A DNA stretch of 42,849 nucleotides from Bacteroidales bacterium (lineage in GTDB: Bacteria; Bacteroidota; Bacteroidia; Bacteroidales; VadinHA17): assembly GCA_024762655.1 (NCBI GenBank), contig JANTHB010000023.1, forward strand, positions 1 to 42,849. The letters run 5' to 3'. Shown here piece by piece: positions 16,223 to 24,480 of the stretch. The notes under the pieces are model-generated. The model ran no database searches and had not been told where the DNA came from. It was given only the letters and a program-made list of their open reading frames with translations. The number at the start of each line of letters is the position of its first letter. Within the stretch, counting starts at the first letter, position 1. Made by a program: the position numbers and the translations under genes.

Positions 16223-16243
16223 TTTGTATTTTTCTCATACAAA
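16223..16243 (+). terminator. Weak AT-rich hairpin after the response regulator
   Basis: TTTGTAT and ATACAAA form a perfect seven-base inverted repeat around a seven-base loop, 41 bases after the response regulator stop. There is no long T run after it, so termination is only a possibility. Confidence 0.3.
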
Positions 16244-16319
16244 TTCCTATACCGGAGTTTTGTATGAAAAATTTATTAACGATAAATTAACATACTCTTC
16301 TTTCCTTTTTATTTTTTTT

Positions 16320-16327
16320 TACATTTG
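16320..16327 (+). promoter_or_regulatory. Bacteroidota -7 element for the phosphate transporter
   Basis: TACATTTG matches TAnnTTTG exactly, 27 bases before the ATG at 16354. Its first T is the last of a run of nine T (16312-16320). Confidence 0.5.
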
Positions 16328-16353
16328 TTTTGCAAAAACAAAAAAAGAAAGGC

Positions 16354-18651
16354 ATGCATACATTATACCTTTTTATAGTAATCGTTCTGGTAGTACTCGC
16401 CATTTCCGACCTGGTTGTAGGTGTCAGCAACGATGCCGTTAATTTTCTCAACTCATCACTGGGGGCCAAAGCAGCCCCCTTTCGTATTATTTTACTAGTC
16501 GCAGCCCTGGGTGTTTTAATCGGAGCTACTTTCTCAAGCGGTATGATGGAAGTGGCCCGGAAAGGGATTTTCCATCCCGAACATTTTTACTTTAATGAAA
16601 TCATGCTGTTGTTTTTGGCGGTGATGCTCACCGATGTCATCATGCTTGATTTCTTTAACACCTATGGCCTTCCGACATCTACCACCGTGTCCATCGTTTT
16701 TGAACTGCTGGGTGCTGCCGTTGCTATTTCTATCATCAAAATCGTAAGAAATCCGGATGCTCCGCAGGATCTGGGCACCTATATCAATTCGGGAAAAGCG
16801 CTGGCAATTATATCCGGCATACTGATTTCCGTGGTCGTTGCCTTCCTGGTAGGGGCCTTTATTCAATGGTTGGTGAGGCTGGTCTTCACATTTAACTATG
16901 AACGCACTTTTAGGTATTTCGGGGCCTTATGGGGCGGTTTTTCTTTTACTGCCATCACTTATTTTATCCTGATCAAAGGCGCCAAAGGGTCTTCCGTCAT
17001 CACCCCCGAGGCGTTGATGTGGATCAAGAGCCATACCATGGTGATACTGGGTTTGAGCTTCGTCGGATGGTCTGCTATATTGCAGGTTGTTTTTGCGCTT
17101 TTTAAGGTGGACATCCTCAAATTTATTGTTCTGGTAGGAACCTTCGGGCTGGCGATGGCCTTTGCCGGAAACGACCTGGTAAACTTTATCGGAGTCCCTT
17201 TGGCAGGGGTTGCCTCTTTTCAGGAGTTTATGCATTCGGGGGCTACCGATCCTTCCTCTTTTGCCATGACTGCCCTGGCGGGACCTGTAAAAACACCGAC
17301 GCTCTATCTCCTGCTGGCAGGGTTGATCATGGTACTTACCATGGCTTTTTCAAAAAAAGCCCGCACCGTAACAGCCACTACCATTGATCTGAGTCGTCAG
17401 GAAGAAGGCCGGGAACGATTTGAATCTTCTGTGTTGGCACGCGCCATCGTAAGACAATCTGTCGGCCTGTCAAATGTTATCAAATATGTTGTTCCGGAAA
17501 GCGTTCGTGTTTCCGTGAACAAACGTTTCGACCGTACCGAATATAACAGGCTGAAAAAGGAAAAAGGCGTGGCTTTTGATATGGTCCGGGCTTCGGTAAA
17601 CCTGGTTGTGGCCAGTATCCTTATTGCCCTGGGTACTTCCATGAAACTGCCTCTCTCCACCACCTATGTCACATTTATGGTAGCCATGGGGACCTCCCTC
17701 GCGGACAGAGCCTGGGGAAGAGAAAGTGCCGTGTACCGTGTTTCCGGTGTGATTATTGTGATCACAGGATGGTTTATGACCGCTTTGATCGCTTTTACAA
17801 TCGCTTTCATCATTGCTTATATTATATTCTATGGTAAGATTTTCGGAATACTGGCGGTTTTATCCCTGGATACTTATCTTATCATAAAAAACCGGTTTGT
17901 TCACTCCAAAAGAGAAGAAGAAAAACAAAAAATGGAAGAGATCATCAATGATGATAAAGAAGTAAAAGGCTCGGATGTATTCGACAAATGTAAAGCGGAA
18001 ACCCTTTCTGTCCTGGAACAGGCATCTGATCTCTATTACAATACCCTGATTTATTTCAGTAAGGAAAACAGAAAAAAACTGAAAGATATTCAAAAAAGAA
18101 TCTCCGGACTGAATAAGAAAGTTAAAGATCTGAAAGACAATGTTTATTTTACCATACGAAACCTCGAGGAAAACTCCATTGAAACGGGCCACTTTTATGT
18201 CCAGGCCCTGGATTATCTGCGGGAAACCGCACATTGTCTGACTTATATCCACAACCCCATTTTTAAACATGTTGACAACAATCATCCTCTCTTCCCCAAA
18301 GATCAGATGGATGCCTTGTTGATTCTCAATGATGAGATTGCCGCTTTGTTCAAACATATCGAAGAAGCCATCAGAAATGATGATTTTGAAAATATTAATA
18401 TGATACTGGACATGCAGAAAAGCATATTGGGCGATATCAAAGACCTGCAGAAAAAACATGTTAAAATGATCAAGAAACTAGGAGGGGATATAAAGACACG
18501 ACCCAGTATTCTTTTGTTCAATATTCTCGGCGAATCCAAGAACCTGGTATTATATCTGGTGAATATTCTTAAAGCACAACGTGACTTTGTTATCTACCAA
18601 AAGAACAACAACCTCCTTGAACCTTTAAAGGATAAAGATGCTGAGTCCTGA
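16354..18651 (+). CDS. PiT-family inorganic phosphate transporter with C-terminal PhoU-like domain
   Basis: A 765-residue fusion. The N-terminal half (about 1-520) is a PiT permease with many membrane segments and the two inverted-repeat signatures, GVSNDAVNFLNS near the start and FAGNDLVNFIGVPLAG near 275. The last 220 residues are charged and helical (KDIQKRISGLNKKVKDLKDN onward), resembling the PhoU/DUF47 partner proteins that are usually separate. The fusion suggests a built-in cytoplasmic regulator of phosphate or cation-phosphate uptake. The ATG at 16354 is chosen over an in-frame TTG at 16330 because the first membrane segment starts just after it and the promoter lies at 16320. Confidence 0.92.
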   Translation: MHTLYLFIVIVLVVLAISDLVVGVSNDAVNFLNSSLGAKAAPFRIILLVAALGVLIGATFSSGMMEVARKGIFHPEHFYFNEIMLLFLAVMLTDVIMLDFFNTYGLPTSTTVSIVFELLGAAVAISIIKIVRNPDAPQDLGTYINSGKALAIISGILISVVVAFLVGAFIQWLVRLVFTFNYERTFRYFGALWGGFSFTAITYFILIKGAKGSSVITPEALMWIKSHTMVILGLSFVGWSAILQVVFALFKVDILKFIVLVGTFGLAMAFAGNDLVNFIGVPLAGVASFQEFMHSGATDPSSFAMTALAGPVKTPTLYLLLAGLIMVLTMAFSKKARTVTATTIDLSRQEEGRERFESSVLARAIVRQSVGLSNVIKYVVPESVRVSVNKRFDRTEYNRLKKEKGVAFDMVRASVNLVVASILIALGTSMKLPLSTTYVTFMVAMGTSLADRAWGRESAVYRVSGVIIVITGWFMTALIAFTIAFIIAYIIFYGKIFGILAVLSLDTYLIIKNRFVHSKREEEKQKMEEIINDDKEVKGSDVFDKCKAETLSVLEQASDLYYNTLIYFSKENRKKLKDIQKRISGLNKKVKDLKDNVYFTIRNLEENSIETGHFYVQALDYLRETAHCLTYIHNPIFKHVDNNHPLFPKDQMDALLILNDEIAALFKHIEEAIRNDDFENINMILDMQKSILGDIKDLQKKHVKMIKKLGGDIKTRPSILLFNILGESKNLVLYLVNILKAQRDFVIYQKNNNLLEPLKDKDAES

Positions 18652-18775
18652 ATGAAACGCATTTATTAATCCTGGCGCTTCCGGAAAACGGGATTACTCC
18701 TATCCGGACGTAACCTCATAGCAGGTTTTCCGTATAATCATGGTTCTGATTTTAATCAATAAAATATTTGTACCC

Positions 18776-19315
18776 ATGAGAAAAAATATAATCACAATTT
18801 TGGTGGTGCTTCTTTTCGCAGGTATATTTTCATGCAAAAAGCTTGAAAAGCTCACCCAGTTTAATCTTAAATACAATACGGAGGTAACCATCAAATCCAC
18901 CATAGGGATCAATATTCCTGTTGACTTGTACACCCCTCAGATCACAACCAACTCCGAATCTGAACTTTCCGCGAACAACACCCACAAAAATCTGGTGGAA
19001 GCCATAAAACTTAAAGGATTGACGCTCAAGATCAAGTCTCCCGCCGGTTCTGATTTTGATTTTTTAAATTTTATAGAAATTTATATCAAAACAGATACCC
19101 TGGCAGAAAAGAAAATAGCATGGAAGACGGATATTCCGGAGGACGGTTTGACAACACTGACCCTGGAAACATCTGATGAAGACTTGAAAGATTATATTTT
19201 AGCTGATTCTTTTCAGATGCGTACCAAAACCAAGACCGATCATCTGATTACCCAGGATACAGAAATAGAAATAGACGCGGTTTTCTGGGTAGATGCCAGG
19301 ATACTCGGTTTATAA
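18776..19315 (+). CDS. Putative lipoprotein of unknown function
   Basis: A 179-residue protein with an N-terminal Lys/Arg pair, a hydrophobic stretch and a lipobox-like IFSC, so it is probably a lipoprotein. The mature part is rich in beta-type alternation, Thr and Lys (NLKYNTEVTIKS, then LTLETSDEDLKDYI), which suggests a single beta-sandwich domain. No family was recognised. The start at 18776 is chosen because it immediately precedes the signal sequence; an earlier ATG at 18740 adds 12 residues that would spoil it. It lies 124 bases after the phosphate transporter and ends 18 bases from the convergent yjbQ. Confidence 0.8.
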   Translation: MRKNIITILVVLLFAGIFSCKKLEKLTQFNLKYNTEVTIKSTIGINIPVDLYTPQITTNSESELSANNTHKNLVEAIKLKGLTLKIKSPAGSDFDFLNFIEIYIKTDTLAEKKIAWKTDIPEDGLTTLTLETSDEDLKDYILADSFQMRTKTKTDHLITQDTEIEIDAVFWVDARILGL

Positions 19316-19333
19316 GTGGGAGGCCTTCAATGC

Positions 19334-19747
19334 TCACTCCCCCATTATCGTTACCACGATCCTGCGGGTTCCTCCGTGACGGCGGAATTCGCACAGATAG
19401 ATCCCCTGCCAGGTCCCGAGGTTTAACCGGTGGTTACTGATTGGGACAGATACGGAAGCGCCGATGATTGCTGACTTCAGATGTGCAGGCATATCATCGC
19501 TCCCTTCCAGGGTGTGCCTGAACCGCGGATAGTCTTCCGGGACCAGATCGTTCATAAACGTTTCAAAATCCCGGCGCACGGTAGGATCTGCATTTTCATT
19601 CAAAGTAAGACCGGCTGAAGTATGTTGAATAAAAACGTGCATTACCCCTTCGGCCGGTAATGTTCCTGCCTTTTCAAGAATCAATGAAGTGATCAGATGA
19701 TATCCCTTTGGAAAGGGAGGCAGGCTGAATTGTATTTGTCGAACCAT
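19334..19747 (-). CDS. yjbQ: YjbQ/UPF0047 family protein
   Basis: A 137-residue member of the YjbQ family. Family marks are HTSAGLTLNENADPTVRRD near the middle and GTWQGIYLCEF followed by GTRRIVV at the end. Members have been reported with weak thiamine-phosphate synthase activity when other genes are missing, but the physiological role is unsettled. The ATG at 19747 is preferred over a TTG at 19765. It is divergent from the TonB-dependent receptor, sharing a 129-base gap that contains several small palindromes. Confidence 0.92.
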   Translation of the reverse strand: MVRQIQFSLPPFPKGYHLITSLILEKAGTLPAEGVMHVFIQHTSAGLTLNENADPTVRRDFETFMNDLVPEDYPRFRHTLEGSDDMPAHLKSAIIGASVSVPISNHRLNLGTWQGIYLCEFRRHGGTRRIVVTIMGE

Positions 19748-19788
19748 AAGATTAAATTTTCGCAATAAAATATTTTTTCGAAACCTCT

Positions 19789-19833
19789 ATTGCGCAATCC
19801 GGGATTAAAAATACCTGTTTTCGCAATGAAAAC
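19789..19833. promoter_or_regulatory. Palindrome cluster in the yjbQ/receptor divergent gap
   Basis: ATTGCGCAAT at 19789-19798 is a perfect ten-base palindrome. GTTTTC-GCAAT-GAAAAC at 19817-19833 is a perfect inverted repeat whose TTTTCGCAAT is also found at 19757-19766. The arrangement suggests operator sites, but no regulator can be named. Confidence 0.35.
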
Positions 19834-19876
19834 GAAAAAAAACAGTTTATTTTGAGGACCGGAAAAACAATGTACA

Positions 19877-22333
19877 ATGCCTGCACATAAAAGGTTGATA
19901 TGGTTTTCTCTGCTCTGTCTGTTTCCGGTAACGGCATTCAGCCAGGGAAAAACAGGCATCGGCGGGGTGGTGCAGGACCGGCAGGGACATCCTATTCCCA
20001 ACGTACACGTTCATTTAAAACAGGATCGTGCGGGAACCATAACGGATATCAACGGCATGTTTTTTCTTCCCACGCCATCACACGATACAGTAGATATTGT
20101 TTTTTCCTCTGTAGGATTTAAACCTGTAATCCGGAAAATATACGTTCGTCCGGAAACGACACAAGAAGTAACCATCGTACTGACCCCTTCCATAAATCCT
20201 ATCCGGGAAGTACAGATACAAGCCACGCAACATGAAGAAGGGACTATGCGTAAGGTTGACATCAAAGACCTGAATACCTTGCCTACTCCTACCGGAAGTT
20301 TAGAGTCACTCATCAAAACCCTTCCGGGGGTAAATTCACAGAACGAACTGAGTTCCCAATACTCGGTCAGGGGAGGAAATTTCGATGAGAACCTGGTCTA
20401 TATCAATGATATTGAAATCTACCGGCCTTTCCTGGTACGTTCGGGACAGCAGGAAGGACTCAGCATTATCAATCCGGATCTGGTGGAAAACGTAAGCTTT
20501 TCTGCCGGTGGTTTTGCCGCCCGTTATGGTGACAGGATGTCTTCGGTGCTGGATATTGCATACCGGACGCCCGGATCGTTCAAAGGCACTGTTTCTGCAA
20601 GCCTGCTGGGCGCTACAGCCCACCTGGAAGGAATCAGCAGGGACCGTAAATTCACGTATCTTGCGGGAGCCCGCTTCAAATCCAACAGTTACCTGCTGAA
20701 TACCCTGGAGACCGAAGGAGAATACAGACCCCGGTTTGGAGACATGCAGACCCTGCTCACGTATAAGATCAACAAGAAAGTATCTTTGGAGGGCCTGGGC
20801 AATATTTCCCTGAACAGGTATCATTTTATCCCGGCCAGCCGGAAGACTTCGTTCGGCACCGTACAGGATGCCATAGCGCTTTATGTCTATTACGAAGGGC
20901 AGGAAAAAGACGCTTTTGACACGTACCTGGGAGCCCTGACTTTAAATTATTATCCTTTCCCGAAGATGCGGATGAAATGGATCGCCTCCGCTTTTTCCAC
21001 GCTGGAAGAAGAAAATTATGACATTCATGGATACTATTCCCTGAACGCCCTCGACAAACAGCTGGGCTCGGAAACGTTCGGAGACAGCATTATGAACATC
21101 GGTATCGGCAGTTTTCTGAACCATGCCCGCAACCATCTGCATGGAAATATCTATTCACTGAGATACATGGGTTCTTATAATCCCGGCCATCACTACCTGC
21201 AATGGGGTGTTACAGCCAAAGTAGAGCAATTTAACGACCGGATCAGAGCATGGATGCTCCGGGATTCGGCAGGCTACTCTTTGCCCTACGACGGAGAAAA
21301 AGTGAATCTTTTTCATTCCACCATTGCATCAAATCTGATGAACTCCCGCCGTTTGACGGGATTTATTGAAGATCAGCGAACATGGCGTATGGACAGCGTG
21401 GTCTTACAACTGCAGGGAGGAGTACGGTTCAACTACTGGAGTTTCAGCCGGCAGTTGGTAGTTTCTCCGCGATTGTTGTTTACTTATCGCCCGACGCCTC
21501 GTTCCGCCTGGTCCTACCATCTGGCGGTAGGGATGTATGATCAGCCCCCTCTGTATAAAGAGGCGCGGCACTTGGACGGCAGCATCAACCCCGGAATCAA
21601 AGCCCAGCGTTCCTGGCATCTCGTTGCCGGCACCGACCATCGTTTCAGGGCATGGAACAGGCCTTTCCTGTGGACGGCGGAAGCCTACTACAAAGGCATG
21701 TACAACCTGATCCCCTACTTCCTGGAAAATGTCAGGATCGACTATGTCGGCGAAAATATTGCACGGGGATCCGCCTATGGACTGGATCTTAAAATAAACG
21801 GTGAGTTTGTCAAGGGAGTAGATTCCTGGGCCAGTCTTTCCTTTATGCATGCCTGCGAAGATGTCACCGGAGATTCGTTTACCGGTCATGACGGACAGAT
21901 CCGCTTTCCCGGTTGTTATCCCCGGCCTACCGACCAGTTGATTAACTTCGGTCTCTCTTTTCAGGATTACTTTCCCAACAATCCTTCTTTCCGGATGCAC
22001 CTGGCCTTGTTTTATTCCACCGGATTACCCGTGAGGCCTCCCAATACGGAGCGTTACGACCTGTTCTTCCGGATGCCGGCGTACCAACGTGTGGACCTCG
22101 GCTTTTCAAAAGACTTTGTAAAAACAAAAACGGGTGAGAATGAAAAACTCAGCAGGCACATCCGGTCTATGCGCATCGGACTGGATATCTTCAATCTCTT
22201 TGGCAACAACAACGTCAGCTCGTACATGTGGGTTAACACCGTCAATAATCTGTCCCATGAGACCGGGTGGTATGCCGTCCCCAATTACCTGACAGGCAGA
22301 AGAGTAAATATTAAACTGGTGATCGGATTTTAA
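19877..22333 (+). CDS. TonB-dependent receptor with carboxypeptidase-regulatory-like domain
   Basis: An 818-residue outer-membrane active transporter. It has a signal peptide (cleavage near FSQ at 23), a carboxypeptidase-regulatory-like beta-sandwich at about 27-105 (GGVVQDRQGHPIPNVHVHL, then GMFFLPTP), a plug domain at about 125-240 (SLIKTLPGVNSQNE, YSVRGGNFDENLVYIND, GGFAARYGDRMSSVLDI) and a long barrel ending in Phe. There is no SusD-type partner next to it, so a polysaccharide-uptake pair is not supported. The substrate is unknown; single receptors of this type often take up metal chelates or small nutrients. It ends 31 bases from the convergent nitroreductase gene. Confidence 0.93.
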   Translation: MPAHKRLIWFSLLCLFPVTAFSQGKTGIGGVVQDRQGHPIPNVHVHLKQDRAGTITDINGMFFLPTPSHDTVDIVFSSVGFKPVIRKIYVRPETTQEVTIVLTPSINPIREVQIQATQHEEGTMRKVDIKDLNTLPTPTGSLESLIKTLPGVNSQNELSSQYSVRGGNFDENLVYINDIEIYRPFLVRSGQQEGLSIINPDLVENVSFSAGGFAARYGDRMSSVLDIAYRTPGSFKGTVSASLLGATAHLEGISRDRKFTYLAGARFKSNSYLLNTLETEGEYRPRFGDMQTLLTYKINKKVSLEGLGNISLNRYHFIPASRKTSFGTVQDAIALYVYYEGQEKDAFDTYLGALTLNYYPFPKMRMKWIASAFSTLEEENYDIHGYYSLNALDKQLGSETFGDSIMNIGIGSFLNHARNHLHGNIYSLRYMGSYNPGHHYLQWGVTAKVEQFNDRIRAWMLRDSAGYSLPYDGEKVNLFHSTIASNLMNSRRLTGFIEDQRTWRMDSVVLQLQGGVRFNYWSFSRQLVVSPRLLFTYRPTPRSAWSYHLAVGMYDQPPLYKEARHLDGSINPGIKAQRSWHLVAGTDHRFRAWNRPFLWTAEAYYKGMYNLIPYFLENVRIDYVGENIARGSAYGLDLKINGEFVKGVDSWASLSFMHACEDVTGDSFTGHDGQIRFPGCYPRPTDQLINFGLSFQDYFPNNPSFRMHLALFYSTGLPVRPPNTERYDLFFRMPAYQRVDLGFSKDFVKTKTGENEKLSRHIRSMRIGLDIFNLFGNNNVSSYMWVNTVNNLSHETGWYAVPNYLTGRRVNIKLVIGF

Positions 22334-22350
22334 CTCCGGAAACATCTTTA

Positions 22351-22372
22351 CCTACGTAGGCGCCTACGTAGG
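22351..22372. repeat. Perfect 22-base palindrome between convergent genes
   Basis: Two copies of the palindrome CCTACGTAGG separated by CG, so the whole is also a perfect palindrome. It can fold into a nine-pair hairpin with a four-base loop. It overlaps the last codons and stop of the nitroreductase gene. It may act as a bidirectional terminator, though no T run follows on either strand. Confidence 0.7.
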
Positions 22373-22945
22373 TCCTTGTTTAAAACGATTTTTCATTGCG
22401 ATCTCATGCATGGGCAGGCGGTTCCTTTGCTGTTGTTCACGCCTGCGAAGCGCTACGGGCAGGTCCTCTGCCTTACCGTAGTATCCCACAGCAGCCATGG
22501 CCACCGGCTCAAAACCTTCCGGAATCTCTAGTTTTTTTGTAGCCAGTTCTTTTGAATACCCTCCCATCTGATGCACATACAATCCCATTTTCGTAGCCTG
22601 GACCAGCAGGTTGCCCATGGCCATACCGGTTTCATAATGCGCAAAGCCGTTAGGGCTTCTGTTGTAATCATAGAAAGTCTTGGCCACCGTCAGGAGCAAC
22701 ACCGGGGCATGTTGAGCCCATTCCCGGTTCCCTTCCACCAGACAATCGAGAAAAGACCGGAAAGACTCCTCCGAACGGTGCGCGTAAATAAACCGCCAGG
22801 GCTGCTCGTTGAAGGATGATGGGGCCCACCGGGCCGCTTCAAAAAGACGGTCAAGCCGAGATTGCTCCAGCGGTTTTTCCGAGAAAGCCAGAGGGCTCCA
22901 CCTCCGGGCCAGGGATTTGAGGATCTTCGGGCTCTGTTTCATCAT
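22364..22945 (-). CDS. Nitroreductase family protein
   Basis: A 193-residue FMN-dependent oxidoreductase of the nitroreductase family. The start RRWSPLAFSEKPL, the FMN-binding region AARWAPSSFNEQPWRFIYA and the middle GMAMGNLLVQATKMGLYVHQMGG are typical. It would reduce nitro compounds or quinones with NAD(P)H, but the natural substrate cannot be told. The last codons lie in the 22-base palindrome. It is divergent from rocD and probably a single-gene unit. Confidence 0.9.
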   Translation of the reverse strand: MMKQSPKILKSLARRWSPLAFSEKPLEQSRLDRLFEAARWAPSSFNEQPWRFIYAHRSEESFRSFLDCLVEGNREWAQHAPVLLLTVAKTFYDYNRSPNGFAHYETGMAMGNLLVQATKMGLYVHQMGGYSKELATKKLEIPEGFEPVAMAAVGYYGKAEDLPVALRRREQQQRNRLPMHEIAMKNRFKQGPT

Positions 22946-23122
22946 GTGTAGATTATTCTTTATGAACGGTGATATTTTACAGACAAAACGCTCCGGCAGA
23001 CAGAATTAAAAATATTCCGGTTCGTTTCATCAAAAAAAATTTATTTATATTACTTTTACAACTCGTTACCGGATATTCCATTTCATAAAGATAATTTATT
23101 TCAAACAGAAAAAGAAAATATC

Positions 23123-24337
23123 ATGACAACACAGGATTACATCAATCTGGAGGACAAGTACGGAGCTCATAACTATCATCCTCTTCCGGTAGTGCTGGAC
23201 CGGGGTAAAGGCGTTTATGTATGGGATGTGGAAGGAAAACGTTATTTTGATTTCCTCTCGGCTTATTCTGCCGTAAACCAGGGACATTGTCACCCGAAAA
23301 TCGTCGGGGCCCTGACCGAACAAGCACAGAAGCTAACACTCACTTCCCGTGCTTTTTACAACAGCACCCTCGGTGAGTATGAAAAATATATCACGGAATA
23401 CTTCGGATATGACAAAGTCCTGCCTATGAACAGCGGCGCCGAAGGGGATGAAACGGCCCTGAAACTTTGCCGAAAATGGGCTTACAAGGTAAAAGGCATT
23501 CCGGAGAACCAGGCAAAGATCATCGCCTGCGAAGGAAACTTCCACGGTCGCACCATTACCATCATTTCCATGTCTACCGACCCGGATGCACGGAATGATT
23601 TTGGACCTTATACGCCCGGTTTTACCATTATCCCGTATAACGATTTGGAGGCGCTGGAAAAAGAACTCACTTCCGACCCGAATATTGCAGGGTTCCTGGT
23701 GGAACCGATACAGGGAGAAGCAGGTGTATATGTGCCGGATGAAGGTTATCTGAGAAAAGCCTATGAACTCTGTAAGAAGCACAATGTGCTTTTTATCGCC
23801 GACGAGGTTCAGACCGGTATTGCCCGCACAGGCAAACTGCTGGCTTCAGACCACGAAGGGGTCCGTCCCGATATTCTGATCCTGGGAAAAGCCCTCTCGG
23901 GCGGCGTCTATCCTATCTCTGCCGTACTGGCAGATGATGAGATCATGCTGACCATCCTGCCCGGCGAACATGGCTCTACCTTCGGAGGAAACCCTCTGGC
24001 CGCCAAGGTTGCCGTAGCAGCCCTTGAGGTAATAAAAAACGAAAACCTGGCAGAGAACGCTGCCCGCCTGGGAGAGGTCTTCCGCCAGGAGATGAGCAAT
24101 GTCAAGTCCGACATGATCGAACTGGTCCGGGGGAAAGGGTTATTGAACGCCGTGGTGGTAAGACCCAAGAATGGCAAGACCGCCTGGGATGTATGCTTAA
24201 CGATGAAAGACAACGGACTGATTGCCAAGCCCACCCATGACCACATTATCCGCTTCGCTCCTCCGCTGGTGATCACCGAGGAACAGTTGTATGAAGCCCT
24301 GGAAATCATTAAGAAGTCTTTTGTGGAGTTTGAATGA
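23123..24337 (+). CDS. rocD: Ornithine--oxo-acid aminotransferase
   Basis: A 404-residue class III PLP aminotransferase that converts ornithine and 2-oxoglutarate to glutamate semialdehyde and glutamate. The N-terminal [18 protein letters not shown] is characteristic of ornithine aminotransferase. The PLP-binding Asp227 (ADEVQTG) and Lys256 (ILGKALSGG) are visible, as are the [12 protein letters not shown] and GNFHGRT motifs. The length fits. No other arginine or proline gene is adjacent, so it appears to be transcribed alone. The preceding 177-base gap shows no clear TAnnTTTG element. Confidence 0.95.
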   Translation: MTTQDYINLEDKYGAHNYHPLPVVLDRGKGVYVWDVEGKRYFDFLSAYSAVNQGHCHPKIVGALTEQAQKLTLTSRAFYNSTLGEYEKYITEYFGYDKVLPMNSGAEGDETALKLCRKWAYKVKGIPENQAKIIACEGNFHGRTITIISMSTDPDARNDFGPYTPGFTIIPYNDLEALEKELTSDPNIAGFLVEPIQGEAGVYVPDEGYLRKAYELCKKHNVLFIADEVQTGIARTGKLLASDHEGVRPDILILGKALSGGVYPISAVLADDEIMLTILPGEHGSTFGGNPLAAKVAVAALEVIKNENLAENAARLGEVFRQEMSNVKSDMIELVRGKGLLNAVVVRPKNGKTAWDVCLTMKDNGLIAKPTHDHIIRFAPPLVITEEQLYEALEIIKKSFVEFE

Positions 24338-24480
24338 ACGGCCTCTTGATTCTTGATTCCTGGTTTTTGGTTACGGAAGGGTAGATTTTATCTTCAGATC
24401 GCAGGGTTTTGGGATTGCGGTTATTGTTTGGGATGTTGCGTGCAGACCCTGATTATTTATATCATTCATAACGTTTTATT

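Noticed and set aside
17860-18459. A 199-codon hydrophobic open frame antisense to the PhoU-like domain
   Set aside because: Its Phe/Ile richness is the mirror of Lys/Glu-rich helices on the real strand.
24337-24480. TTGATTC direct repeat in the gap before the CocE-type gene
   Set aside because: Only two short copies; no array structure, promoter match or RNA fold was seen.
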